A DNA stretch of 64,000 nt from Hydractinia symbiolongicarpus (lineage: Eukaryota > Cnidaria > Hydrozoa > Anthoathecata > Hydractiniidae): positions 29,167,501-29,231,500 of the forward strand of contig NC_079878.1 in NCBI RefSeq assembly GCF_029227915.1. Direction: 5' to 3'. Position numbers and translations under genes: made by a program. Position 1 is the first letter of the stretch; each line of letters starts with the position of its first letter. The notes under the pieces were generated by a model. The model did no database searches and was not told the origin of the DNA. It saw only the letters and a program-made list of their open reading frames with translations. Of the stretch, positions 1 to 13,900 are shown piece after piece.

Positions 1-3000
1 TGGGAAATCGCGGGTTTTTGTTTGCCGGCGATTAAACTTCTTTTATTCAGCGTCTCATCAAAAATAAAAACATTTTTGAAAACTACAAGTCTCATGCGTT
101 TTAGTGGTGAAAAAATAATTTAAAAAATTGTTCGGGAAATGAGTTTACTCACAGGGTACTTTATTTGTATACATTCGACTATAAGGGCCAAACCCGGGAT
201 TTACGGGAAATCGCGGGTTTTTGTTTGCCGGCGATTAAACTTCTTTTATTCAGCGTCTCATCAAAAATAAAAACATTTTTGAAAACTACAAGTCTCATGC
301 GTTTTAGTGGTAAAAAAATAATTTAAAAAATCGTTCGGGAAATGAGTTTACTCACAGGGTACTTTCTTTGTATACTTTTGACCATACGGGCCGAGTCCGG
401 GATTTACGGGAAATCGCGGGTTTTCGTTTGCCGGCGATTAAACATCTTTTATTCAGCGTCTCATCAAAAATGAAAACATTTTTGAAAACTACAAGTCTCA
501 TGCGTTTTAGTGGTGAAAAGATAATTTAAAAAATCGTTCTGGAAATGAGTTTACTTCCTGCGTATTTTCTTTGTATACTTTTGACTATACGGGCCGAGTC
601 CGGGATTAACAGGAAATCGCGGGTTTTCGTTTACCGGCGATTAAACTTCTTTTATTCCGCGTCTCATCAAAAATGAAAACATTTTTGAAAACTACAAGTC
701 TCATGCGTTTTAGTGGTGAAAAGATAATTTAAAAAATTGTTCTGGAAATGAGTTTACTCACAGGGTACTCTCTTTGTATATACTCGACTATACGGGCCAA
801 GCACGGCATTTACGGGAAATCGCGGGTTTTCGTTTGCCGGCGATTAAACTTCTTTCATTAAGCGTCTGATCAAAAATGAACACATTCCTGAAAACTACAA
901 GTCTCATGCGTTTTAGTGGTGAAAAAATCATTTAAAAAATCGTTCGGGAAATGTGTTTACTCACAGGCTACTTTCTTTGTATGTACTCGACTATACGGGC
1001 CAAGCACGGGATTTATGGGAAATCGCGGGTTTTTGTTTGCCGGCGATTAAACTTCTTTTATTCAGCGTCTCATCAAAAATAAAAACATTTTTGAAAACTA
1101 CAAGTCTCATGCGTTTTAGTGGTGAAAAAATAATTTAAAAAATTGTTCGGGAAATGAGTTTACTCACAGGGTACTTTATTTGTATACATTCAACTATAAG
1201 GGCCAAACCCGGGATTTACGGGAAATCGCGGGTTTTCGTTTGCCGGCGATTAAACTTCTTTTATTCAGCGTCTCATCAAAAATAAAAACATTTTTGAAAA
1301 CTACAAGTCTCATGCGTTTTAGTGGTAAAAAAATAATTTAAAAAATCGTTCGGGAAATGAGTTTACTCACAGGGTACTTTCTTTGTATACTTTTGACTAT
1401 ACGGGCCGAGTCCGGGATTTACGGGAAATCGCGGGTTTTCGTTTGCCGGCGATTAAACATCTTTTATTCAGCGTCTCATCAAAAATGAAAACATTTTTGA
1501 AAACTACAAGTCTCATGCGTTTTAGTGGTGAAAAGATAATTTAAAAAATCGTTCTGGAAATGAGTTTACTTCCTGCGTATTTTCTTTGTATACTTTTGAC
1601 TATACGGGCCGAGTCCGGGATTAACAGGAAATCGCGGGTTTTCGTTTACCGGCGATTAAACTTCTTTTATTCCGCGTCTCATCAAAAATGAAAACATTTT
1701 TGAAAACTACAAGTCTCATGCGTTTTAGTGGTGAAAAGATAATTTAAAAAATTGTTCTGGAAATGAGTTTACTCACAGGGTACTCTCTTTGTATATACTC
1801 GATTATACGGGCCAAGCACGGCATTTACGGGAAATCGCGGGTTTTCGTTTGCCGGCGATTAAACTTCTTTCATTAAGCGTCTGATCAAAAATGAACACAT
1901 TCCTGAAAACTACAAGTCTCATGCGTTTTAGTGGTGAAAAAATCATTTAAAAAATCGTTCGGGAAATGTGTTTACTCCCTGGGTATTTTCTTTGTATACT
2001 TTTGGCTATACGGGCCGAGTCCAGGATTTACGGGAATTCGCGGGTTTTCGTTTGCCGGCGATTAAACTTCTTTTATTCAGAGTCTCATCAAAAATGAAAA
2101 CATTTTTGAAAACTACAAGTCTCATGCGTTTTAGTGGTGAAAAGATAATTTAAAAAATCGTTCTGGAAATGAGTTTACTCACAGGCTACTTTCTTTGTAT
2201 CTACTCGACTATACGGGCCAAGCACGGGATTTATGGGAAATCGCGGGTTTTTGTTTGCCGGCGATTAAACTTCTTTTATTCAGCGTCTCATCAAAAATAA
2301 AAACATTTATGAAAACTACAAGTCTCATGCGTTTTAGTGGTGAAAAAATAATTTAAAAAATTGTTCGGGAAATGAGTTTACTCACAGGGTACTTTATTTG
2401 TATACATTCGACTATAAGGGCCAAACCCGGGATTTACGGGAAATCGCGGGTTTTCGTTTGCCGGCGATTAAACATCTTTTATTCTGCGTCTCATCAAAAA
2501 TGAAAACATTTTTGAAAACTACAAGTCTCATGCGTTTTAGTGGTGAAAAGATAATTTAAAAAATCGTTCGGGAAATGCGTTTACTCCCTGGGTACTTTCT
2601 TTGTATACTTTTGACTATACGGGCCGAGTCCGGGATTAACGGGAAATCGCGGGTTTTCGTTTACCGGCGATTAAACTTCTTTTATTCCGCGTCTCATCAA
2701 AAATGAAAACATTTTTGAAAACTACAAGTCTCATGCGTTTTAGTGGTGAAAAGATAATTTAAAAAATTGTTCTGGAAATGAGTTTACTCACAGGGTACTT
2801 TCTTTGTATATACTTGACTATACGGGCCAAGCACGGCATTTACGGGAAATCGCGGGTTTTCGTTTGCCGGCGATTAAACTTCTTTCATTAAGCGTCTCAT
2901 CAAAAATGAACACATTCCTGAAAACTACAAGTCTCATGCGTTTTAGTGGTGAAAAAATCATTTAAAAAATCGTTCGGGAAATGTGTTTACTCCCTGTGTA

Positions 3001-5832
3001 TTTTCTTTGTATACTTTTGGCCATACGGGCCGAGTCCAGGATTTACGGGAATTCGCGGGTTTTCGTTTGCCGGCGATTAAACTTCTTTTATTCAGAGTCT
3101 CATCAAAAATGAAAACATTTTTGAAAACTACAAGTCTCATGCGTTTTAGTGGTGAAAAGATAATTTAAAAAATCGTTCTGGAAATGAGTTTACTCACAGG
3201 CTACTTTCTTTGTATGTACTCGACTATACGGGCCAAGCACGGGATTTATGGGAAATCGCGGGTTTTCGTTTGCCGGCGATTAAACTTCTTTTATTCAGCG
3301 TCTCATCAAAAATAAAAACATTTATGAAAACTACAAGTCTCATGCGTTTTAGTGGTGAAAAAATAATTTAAAAAATTGTTCGGGAAATGAGTTTACTCAC
3401 AGGGTACTTTATTTGTATACATTCGACTATAAGGGCCAAACCCGGGATTTACGGGAAATCGCGGGTTTTTGTTTGCCGGCGATTAAACTTCTTTTATTCA
3501 GCGTCTCATCAAAAATAAAAACATTTTTGAAAACTACAAGTCTCATGCGTTTTAGTGGTAAAAAAATAATTTAAAAAATCGTTCGGGAAATGAGTTTACT
3601 CACAGGGTACTTTCTTTGTATACTTTTGACTATACGGGCCGAGTCCGGGATTTACGGGAAATCGCGGGTTTTCGTTTGCCGGCGATTAAACATCTTTTAT
3701 TCAGCGTCTCATCAAAAATGAAAACATTTTTGAAAATTACAAGTCTCATGCGTTTTAGTGGTGAAAAGATAATTTAAAAAATCGTTCTGGAAATGAGTTT
3801 ACTTCCTGCGTATTTTCTTTGTATACTTTTGACTATACGGGCCGAGTCCGGGATTAACGGGAAATCGCGGGTTTTCGTTTACCGGCGATTAAACTTCTTT
3901 TATTCCGCGTCTCATCAAAAATGAAAACATTTTTGAAAACTACAAGTCTCATGCGTTTTAGTGGTGAAAAGATAATTTAAAAAATTGTTCTGGAAATGAG
4001 TTTACTCACAGGGTACTTTCTTTGTATATACTCGACTATACGGGCCAAGCACGGCATTTACGGGAAATCGCGGGTTTTCGTTTGCCGGCGATTAAACTTC
4101 TTTCATTAAGCGTCTCATCAAAAATGAACACATTCCTGAAAACTACAAGTCTCATGCGTTTTAGTGGTGAAAAAATCATTTAAAAAATCGTTCGGGAAAT
4201 GTGTTTACTCCCTGGGTATTTTCTTTGTATACTTTTGGCTATACGGGCCGAGTCCAGGATTTACGGGAATTCGCGGGTTTTCGTTTGCCGGCGATTAAAC
4301 TTCTTTTATTCAGAGTCTCATCAAAAATGAAAACATTTTTGAAAACTACAAGTCTCATGCGTTTTAGTGGTGAAAAGATAATTTAAAAAATCGTTCTGGA
4401 AATGAGTTTACTCACAGGCTACTTTCTTTGTATGTACTCGACTATACGGGCCAAGCACGGGATTTATGGGAAATCGCGGGTTTTTGTTTGCCGGCGATTA
4501 AACTTCTTTTATTCAGCGTCTCATCAAAAATAAAAACATTTATGAAAACTACAAGTCTCATGCGTTTTAGTGGTGAAAAAATAATTTAAAAAATCGTTCG
4601 GGAAATGAGTTTACTCACAGGGTACTTTCTTTGTATACATTCGACTATACGGGCCAAGCCCGGGATTTACGTGAAAACGCGGGTTTTCGTTTGCCGGCGA
4701 TTAAACTTCTTTCATTAAGCGTCTCATCAAAAATGAAAACATTCCCGAAAACTACAAATCTCATGCGTTTTAGTGGTGAAAAAATAATTTAAAAAATCGT
4801 TTGGGAAATGAGTTTACTCCCTGGGTACTTTCTTTGTATACTTTTGATTATACGGGCCGAGTCCGGGATTTAAGGGAAATCGCGGGTTTTCGTTTGCCGG
4901 CGATTAAACATCTTTTATTCAGCGTCTCATCAAAAATGAAAACATTTTTGAAAACTACAAGTCTCATGCGTTTTAGTGGTGAAAAAATAATTTAAAAAAT
5001 CGTTCAGGAAACGAGTTTACTTCCTGGGTACTTTCTTTGTATACTTTTGACTATACGGGCCGAGTCCGGGATTTACGGGAAATCGCGGGTTTTCGTTTGC
5101 CGGCGATTAAACATCTTTTATTCAGCGTCTCATCAAAAATGAAAACATTTTTGAAAACTACAAGTCTCATGCGTTTTAGTGGTGAAAAAATAATTTAAAA
5201 AATCGTTCGGGAAATGAGTTTACTCCCTGGGTACTTTCTTTGTATACTTTTGACTATACGGGCCGAGTCCGGTATTTACGGGAAATCGCGGGTTTTCGTT
5301 TGCCGGCGATTAAACATCTTTCATTCAGCGTCTTATCAAAAATGAAAACATTCCTGAAAACTACAAGTCTCATGCGTTTTAGTGGTGAAAAAATAATTTA
5401 AAAAATCGTTCGGGAAATGTGTTTACTCCCTGGTTATTTTCTTTGTATACTTTTGGCTATACGGGCCGAGTCCAGGATTTACGGGAATTCGCGGGTTTTC
5501 GTTTGCCGGCGATTAAACTTCTTATATTCAGCGTCTCATCAAAAATGAAAACATTCCTGAAAACTACAAGTCTCATGCGTTTTAGTGGTGAAAAAATAAT
5601 TTAAAAAATCGTTCGGGAAATGTGTTTACTCCCTGGTTATTTTCTTTGTATACTTTTGGCTATACGGGCCGAGTCCAGGATTTACGGGAATTCGCGGGTT
5701 TTCGTTTGCCGGCGATTAAACTTCTTTTATTCAGAGTCTCATCAAAAATGAAAACATTTTTGAAAACTACAAGTCTCATGCGTTTTAGTGGTGAAAAGAT
5801 AATTTAAAAAATCGTTCTGGAAATGAGTTTAC
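1..5832 (+). repeat. HOR block A: 5-, 6- and 7-monomer units
   Basis: A subtype reading TCACAGGCTACTTTCTTTGT occurs at 961, 2,179, 3,194 and 4,412, and with one change (CTCC) at 5,833. The intervals are 1,218, 1,015, 1,218 and 1,421 bp, which are exactly 6, 5, 6 and 7 monomers. Bases 1-900 match the sequence 1,015 bp downstream almost base for base. The longer units differ by whole monomers; for example, the EcoRI subtype is present in the units starting near 1,968, 2,983 and 4,201 but not near 953. Two EcoRI-type monomers sharing the rare CTGGTTATTT sit side by side at 5,419 and 5,622. Confidence 0.85.
464..485 (+). repeat. Example of the per-monomer hairpin (left arm)
   Basis: TCAAAAATG and its exact complement CATTTTTGA are separated by four A residues, giving a 9-bp stem and a 4-base loop. 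The element is present in most monomers of both arms; an equivalent right-arm copy is at 17,328-17,349 with a TTTT loop. Two subtypes weaken it: ATAAAAACATTTTTG in place of ATGAAAACATTTTTG, and CATTCCTGA in place of CATTTTTGA. It sits midway between the CpG-rich part and the A/T-only tract of the monomer. No function can be assigned from sequence. Confidence 0.85.
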
Positions 5833-6085
5833 TCACAGGCTCCTTTCTTTGTATGTACTCGACTATACGGGCCATGCACGGGATTTATGGGAAATCGCGG
5901 GTTTTTGTTTGCCGGCGATTAAACTTCTTTTATTCAGCGTCTCATCAAATATAAAAACATTTATGAAAACTACAAGTCCCATGCGTTTTAGTGGTGAAAA
6001 AATAATTTAAAAAATTGTTCGGGAAATGAGTTTACTCACAGGGTACTTTATTTGTATACATTCAACTATAAGGGCCAAACCCGGG

Positions 6086-7910
6086 ATTTACGGGAAATCG
6101 CGGGTTTTCGTTTGCCGGCGATTAAACTTCTTATATTCAGCGTCTCATCAAAAATGAAAACATTTTTGAAAACTACAACTCTTATGCGTTTTAGTGGTGA
6201 AAAAATAATTTAAAAAATCGTTCAGGAAATGAGTTTACTCCCTGGGTACTTTCTTTGTATACTTTTGACTATACGGGCCGAGCCCGGGATTTACGGGAAA
6301 TCGCGGGTTTTCGTTTGCCGGCGATTAAACATCTTTTATTCAGCGTCTCATCAAAAATGAAAACATTTTTGAAAACTACAAGTCTCATGCGTTTTAGTGG
6401 TGAAAAGATAATTTAAAAAATCGTTCGGGAAATGTGTTTACTCCCTGGGTACTTTCTTTGTATACTTTTGGCTATACGGGCCGAGTCCAGGATTTACGGG
6501 AATTCGCGGGTTTTCGTTTGTCGGCGATTAAACTTCTTTTATTCAGAGTCTCATCAAAAATGAAAACATTTTTGAAAACTACAAGTCTCATGCGTTTTAG
6601 TGGTGAAAAAATAGATTAAAAAATCGTTCTGGAAATGAGTTTACTCACAGGGTACTTTCTTTGTATGTACTCGACTATACGGGCCAAGCACGGCATTTAC
6701 GGGAAATCGCGGGTTTTCGTTTGCCGGCGATTAAACTTCTTATATTCAGCGTCTCATCAAAAATGAAAACATTTTTGAAAACTACAACTCTTATGCGTTT
6801 TAGTGGTGAAAAAATAATTTAAAAAATCGTTCAGGAAATGAGTTTACTCCCTGGGTACTTTCTTTGTATACTTTTGACTATACGGGCCGAGCCCGGGATT
6901 TACGGGAAATCGCGGGTTTTCGTTTGCCGGCGATTAAACATCTTTTATTCAGCGTCTCATCAAAAATGAAAACATTTTTGAAAACTACAAGTCTCATGCG
7001 TTTTAGTGGTGAAAAGATAATTTAAAAAATCGTTCGGGAAATGTGTTTACTCCCTGGGTACTTTCTTTGTATACTTTTGGCTATACGGGCCGAGTCCAGG
7101 ATTTACGGGAATTCGCGGGTTTTCGTTTGTCGGCGATTAAACTTCTTTTATTCAGAGTCTCATCAAAAATGAAAACATTTTTGAAAACTACAAGTCTCAT
7201 GCGTTTTAGTGGTGAAAAAATAGATTAAAAAATCGTTCTGGAAATGAGTTTACTCACAGGGTACTTTCTTTGTATGTACTCGACTATACGGGCCAAGCAC
7301 GGCATTTACGGGAAATCGCGGGTTTTCGTTTGCCGGCGATTAAACTTCTTATATTCAGCGTCTCATCAAAAATGAAAACATTTTTGAAAACTACAACTCT
7401 TATGCGTTTTAGTGGTGAAAAAATAATTTAAAAAATCGTTCAGGAAATGAGTTTACTCCCTGGGTACTTTCTTTGTATACTTTTGACTATACGGGCCGAG
7501 CCCGGGATTTACGGGAAATCGCGGGTTTTCGTTTGCCGGCGATTAAACATCTTTTATTCAGCGTCTCATCAAAAATGAAAACATTTTTGAAAACTACAAG
7601 TCTCATGCGTTTTAGTGGTGAAAAGATAATTTAAAAAATCGTTCGGGAAATGTGTTTACTCCCTGGGTACTTTCTTTGTATACTTTTGGCTATACGGGCC
7701 GAGTCCAGGATTTACGGGAATTCGCGGGTTTTCGTTTGTCGGCGATTAAACTTCTTTTATTCAGAGTCTCATCAAAAATGAAAACATTTTTGAAAACTAC
7801 AAGTCTCATGCGTTTTAGTGGTGAAAAAATAGATTAAAAAATCGTTCTGGAAATGAGTTTACTCACAGGGTACTTTCTTTGTATGTACTCGACTATACGG
7901 GCCAAGCACG
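6086..7910 (+). repeat. HOR block B: 609-bp trimer, three copies
   Basis: The segment beginning CTTCTTATATTCAG near 6,126 recurs at 6,735 and 7,344, and the EcoRI/ATAGATTAA monomer recurs at 6,434, 7,043 and 7,652. The intervals are exactly 609 bp (3 x 203). In the lines I compared, the copies are identical across all shared positions, including rare marks such as TTTGTCGGCG and CAACTCTTATGCG. This is the most uniform HOR in the left arm and probably its youngest amplification. Confidence 0.88.
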
Positions 7911-10900
7911 GGATTTACGGGAAATCGGGGGTTTTTGTTTGCCGGCGATTAAACTTCTTTTATTCAGCGTCTCATCAAAAATAAAAACATTTATGAAAAC
8001 TACAAGTCTCATGCGTTTTAGTGGTTAAAAAATAATTTAAAAAATTGTTCGGGAAATGAGTTTACTCACAGGGTACTTTCTTTGTATACATTCGACTATA
8101 AGGGCCAAACCCGGGATTTACGGGAAATCGCGGGTTTTTGTTTGCCGGCGATTAAACTTCTTTTATTCAGCGTCTCATCAAAAATAAAAACATTTTTGAA
8201 AACTACAAGTCTCATGCGTTTTAGTGGTAAAAAAATAATTTAAAAAATCGTTCGGGAAATGAGTTTACTCACAGGGTACTTTCTTTGTATACATTCGACT
8301 ATACGGGCCAAGCCCGGGATTTACGGGAAAACGCGGGTTTTCGTTTGCCGGCGATTAAACTTCTTTCATTAAGCGTCTCATCAAAAATGAAAACATTCCC
8401 GAAAACTACAAGTCTCATGCGTTTTAGTGGTGAAAAAATAATTTAAAAAATCGTTTGGGAAATGAGTTTACTCCCTGGGTACTTTCTTTGTATACTTTTG
8501 ATTATACGGGCCGAGTCCGGGATTTACGGGAAATCGCGGGTTTTCGTTTGCCGGCGATTAAACATCTTTTATTCAGCGTCTCATCAAAAATGAAAACATT
8601 TTTGAAAACTACAAGTCTCATGCGTTTTAGTGGTGAAAAGATAATTTAAAAAATCGTTCTGGAAATCAGTTTACTCCCTGCGTATTTTCTTTGTATACTT
8701 TTGACTATACGGGCCGAATCCGGGATTTACGGGAAATCGCGGGTTTTCGTTTGCGGGCGATTAAACTTCTTTTATTCAGCGTCTCATCAAAAATGAAAAC
8801 ATTTTTGAAAACTACAAGTCTCATACGTCTTAGTGGTGAAAAAATAATTTAAAAAATCGTTCAGGCAATGAGTTTACTCCCTGGGTATTTTCTTTGTATA
8901 CTTTTGACTATACGGGCCGAGTCCGGGATTAACGGGAAATCGCGGGTTTTCGTTTGCCGGCGATTAAACTTCTTTTAATCCGCGTCTTACCAAAAATGAA
9001 AACATTTTTGAAAACTACAAGTCTCATGCGTTTTAGTGGTGAAAAGATAATTTAAAAAATCGTCCTGGAAATGAGTTTACTCACAGGGTACTTTCTTTGT
9101 ATATACTTGACTATACCGGCCAAGCACGGGATTTACAGGAAATCGCGGATTTTCGTTTGCCGGCGATTAAACTTCTTTTATTCAGCGTCTCATCAAAAAT
9201 GAAAACATTTTTGAAAACTACAAGTCTCATGTGTTTTAGTGGTGAAAAAATAATTTAAAAAATCGTTCGGGAAATGAGTTTGCTCACAGGGTACTTTCTT
9301 TGTATACATTCGACTATACGGGCCAAGCCCGGGATTTACGGGAAAACGCGGGTTTTCGTTTGCCGGCGATTAAACTTCTGTCATTAAGCGTCTCATCAAA
9401 AATGAAAACACTCCTGAAAACTACAAGCCTCATGCGTCTTAGTGGTGAAAAAATAATTTAAAAAATCGTTCGGGAAATGAATTTACTCCCTGGGTACTTT
9501 CTTTGTATACTTTTGACTATACGGGCCGAGTCCGGGATTAACGGGAAATCGCGGGTTTTCGTTTACCGGCGATTAAACTTCTTTTATTCCGCGTCTCATC
9601 AAAAATGAAAACATTTTTGAAAACTACAAGTCTCATGCGTTTTAGTGGTGAAAAGATAATTTAAAAAGTCGTTCTGGAAATGATTTTACTCACAGGGTAC
9701 TTTCTTTGTATATACTCGACTATACGGGCCAAGCACGGCATTTACGGGAAATCGCGGGTTTTCGTTTGCCGGCGATTAAACTTCTTTCATTAAGCGTCTC
9801 ATCAAAAATGAACACATTCCTGAAAACTACAAGTCTCATGCGTTTTAGTGGTGAAAAAATAATTTAAAAAATCGTTCGGGAAATGTGTTTACTCCCTGGG
9901 TATTTTCTTTGTATACTTTTGGCTATACGGGCCGAGTCCAGGATTTACGGGAATTCGCGGGTTTTCGTTTGCCGGCGATTAAACTTCTTTTATTCAGAGT
10001 CTCATCAAAAATGAAAACATTTTTGAAAACTACAAGTCTCATGCGTTTTAGTGGTGAAAAAATAGATTAAAAAATCGTTCTGGAAATGAGTTTACTCACA
10101 GGGTACTTTCTTTGTATGTACTCGACTATACGGGCCAAGCACGGGATTTACGGGAAATCGGGGGTTTTTGTTTGCATGCGATTAAACTTCTTTTATTCAG
10201 CGTCTCATCAAAAATAAAAACATTTATGAAAACTACAAGTCTCATGCGTTTTAGTGGTTAAAAAATAATTTAAAAAATTGTTCGGGAAATGAGTTTACTC
10301 ACAGGGTACTTTCTTTGTATACATTCGACTATAAGGGCCAAACCCGGGATTTACGGGAAATCGCGGGTTTTTGTTTGCCGGCGATTAAACTTCTTTTATT
10401 CAGCGTCTCATCAAAAATAAAAACATTTTTGAAAACTACAAGTCTCATGCGTTTTAGTGGTAAAAAAATAATTTAAAAAATCGTTCGGGAAATGAGTTTA
10501 CTCACAGGGTACTTTCTTTGTATACATTCGACTATACGGGCCGAGTCCGGGATTAACGGGAAATCGCGGGTTTTCGTTTGCCGGCGATTAAACTTCTTTT
10601 AATCCGCGTCTTACCAAAAATGAAAACATTTTTGAAAACTACAAGTCTCATGCGTTTTAGTGGTGAAAAGATAATTTAAAAAATCGTCCTGGAAATGAGT
10701 TTACTCACAGGGTACTTTCTTTGTATATACTTGACTATACCGGCCAAGCACGGGATTTACAGGAAATCGCGGATTTTCGTTTGCCGGCGATTAAACTTCT
10801 TTTATTCAGCGTCTCATCAAAAATGAAAACATTTTTGAAAACTACAAGTCTCATGTGTTTTAGTGGTGAAAAAATAATTTAAAAAATCGTTCGGGAAATG

Positions 10901-13900
10901 AGTTTGCTCACAGGGTACTTTCTTTGTATACATTCGACTATACGGGCCAAGCCCGGGATTTACGGGAAAACGCGGGTTTTCGTTTGCCGGCGATTAAACT
11001 TCTGTCATTAAGCGTCTCATCAAAAATGAAAACACTCCTGAAAACTACAAGCCTCATGCGTCTTAGTGGTGAAAAAATAATTTAAAAAATCGTTCGGGAA
11101 ATGAATTTACTCCCTGGGTACTTTCTTTGTATACTTTTGACTATACGGGCCGAGTCCGGGATTAACGGGAAATCGCGGGTTTTCGTTTACCGGCGATTAA
11201 ACTTCTTTTATTCCGCGTCTCATCAAAAATGAAAACATTTTTGAAAACTACAAGTCTCATGCGTTTTAGTGGTGAAAAGATAATTTAAAAAGTCGTTCTG
11301 GAAATGATTTTACTCACAGGGTACTTTCTTTGTATATACTCGACTATACGGGCCAAGCACGGCATTTACGGGAAATCGCGGGTTTTCGTTTGCCGGCGAT
11401 TAAACTTCTTTCATTAAGCGTCTCATCAAAAATGAACACATTCCTGAAAACTACAAGTCTCATGCGTTTTAGTGGTGAAAAAATAATTTAAAAAATCGTT
11501 CGGGAAATGTGTTTACTCCCTGGGTATTTTCTTTGTATACTTTTGGCTATACGGGCCGAGTCCAGGATTTACGGGAATTCGCGGGTTTTCGTTTGCCGGC
11601 GATTAAACTTCTTTTATTCAGAGTCTCATCAAAAATGAAAACATTTTTGAAAACTACAAGTCTCATGCGTTTTAGTGGTGAAAAAATAGATTAAAAAATC
11701 GTTCTGGAAATGAGTTTACTCACAGGGTACTTTCTTTGTATGTACTCGACTATACGGGCCAAGCACGGGATTTACGGGAAATCGGGGGTTTTTGTTTGCA
11801 TGCGATTAAACTTCTTTTATTCAGCGTCTCATCAAAAATAAAAACATTTATGAAAACTACAAGTCTCATGCGTTTTAGTGGTTAAAAAATAATTTAAAAA
11901 ATTGTTCGGGAAATGAGTTTACTCACAGGGTACTTTCTTTGTATACATTCGACTATAAGGGCCAAACCCGGGATTTACGGGAAATCGCGGGTTTTTGTTT
12001 GCCGGCGATTAAACTTCTTTTATTCAGCGTCTCATCAAAAATAAAAACATTTTTGAAAACTACAAGTCTCATGCGTTTTAGTGGTAAAAAAATAATTTAA
12101 AAAATCGTTCGGGAAATGAGTTTACTCACAGGGTACTTTCTTTGTATACATTCGACTATACGGGCCAAGCCCGGGATTTACGGGAAAACGCGGGTTTTGG
12201 TTTGCCGGCGATTAAACTTCTTTCATTAAGCGTCTCATCAAAAATGAAAACATTCCCGAAAACTACAAGTTTCATGCGTTTTAGTGGTGAAAAAATAATT
12301 TAAAAAATCGTTTGGGAAATGAGTTTACTCCCTAAGTACTTTCTTTGTATACATTCGACTATACGGGCCAAGCCCGGGATTTACGGGAAAACGCGGGTTT
12401 TCGTTTGCCGGCGATTAAACTTCTGTCATTAAGCGTCTCATCAAAAATGAAAACACTCCTGAAAACTACAAGCCTCATGCGTCTTAGTGGTGAAAAAATA
12501 ATTTAAAAAATCGTTCGGGAAATGAATTTACTCCCTGGGTACTTTCTTTGTATACTTTTGACTATACGGGCCGAGTCCGGGATTAACGGGAAATCGCGGG
12601 TTTTCGTTTACCGGCGATTAAACTTCTTTTATTCCGCGTCTCATCAAAAATGAAAACATTTTTGAAAACTACAAGTCTCATGCGTTTTAGTGGTGAAAAG
12701 ATAATTTAAAAAGTCGTTCTGGAAATGATTTTACTCACAGGGTACTTTCTTTGTATATACTCGACTATACGGGCCAAGCACGGCATTTACGGGAAATCGC
12801 GGGTTTTCGTTTGCCGGCGATTAAACTTCTTTCATTAAGCGTCTCATCAAAAATGAACACATTCCTGAAAACTACAAGTCTCATGCGTTTTAGTGGTGAA
12901 AAAATAATTTAAAAAATCGTTCGGGAAATGTGTTTACTCCCTGGGTATTTTCTTTGTATACTTTTGGCTATACGGGCCGAGTCCAGGATTTACGGGAATT
13001 CGCGGGTTTTCGTTTGCCGGCGATTAAACTTCTTTTATTCAGAGTCTCATCAAAAATGAAAACATTTTTGAAAACTACAAGTCTCATGCGTTTTAGTGGT
13101 GAAAAAATAGATTAAAAAATCGTTCTGGAAATGAGTTTACTCACAGGGTACTTTCTTTGTATGTACTCGACTATACGGGCCAAGCACGGGATTTACGGGA
13201 AATCGGGGGTTTTTGTTTGCATGCGATTAAACTTCTTTTATTCAGCGTCTCATCAAAAATAAAAACATTTATGAAAACTACAAGTCTCATGCGTTTTAGT
13301 GGTTAAAAAATAATTTAAAAAATTGTTCGGGAAATGAGTTTACTCACAGGGTACTTTCTTTGTATACATTCGACTATAAGGGCCAAACCCGGGATTTACG
13401 GGAAATCGCGGGTTTTTGTTTGCCGGCGATTAAACTTCTTTTATTCAGCGTCTCATCAAAAATAAAAACATTTTTGAAAACTACAAGTCTCATGCGTTTT
13501 AGTGGTAAAAAAATAATTTAAAAAATCGTTCGGGAAATGAGTTTACTCACAGGGTACTTTCTTTGTATACATTCGACTATACGGGCCAAGCCCGGGATTT
13601 ACGGGAAAACGCGGGTTTTGGTTTGCCGGCGATTAAACTTCTTTCATTAAGCGTCTCATCAAAAATGAAAACATTCCCGAAAACTACAAGTTTCATGCGT
13701 TTTAGTGGTGAAAAAATAATTTAAAAAATCGTTTGGGAAATGAGTTTACTCCCTGGGTACTTTCTTTGTATACTTTTGATTATACGGGCCGAGTCCGGGA
13801 TTTACGGGAAATCGCGGGTTTTCGTTTGCCGGCGATTAAACATCTTTTATTCAGCGTCTCATCAAAAATGAAAACATTTTTGAAAACTACAAGTCTCATA

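Noticed and set aside
1968-2153. Recurring 61-codon open reading frames, one per EcoRI-type monomer, as a repeated small gene
   Set aside because: They begin with GTG or TTG rather than ATG. They lie wholly within a 203-bp unit whose length is not a multiple of three, and they end at the same TAA in the A/T tract. Their variants follow DNA subtypes, with no sign of codon-level constraint. They are frames left open by chance in certain monomers.
2958-3140. Opposite-strand frames at 2,958-3,140 and 22,281-22,484
   Set aside because: They are antisense readings of the same monomers and have no independent support.
4640-4653. Calling a true CENP-B box
   Set aside because: The spacer between TTCG and CGGG is six bases instead of seven and the required central A is out of place, so it is reported only as a look-alike.
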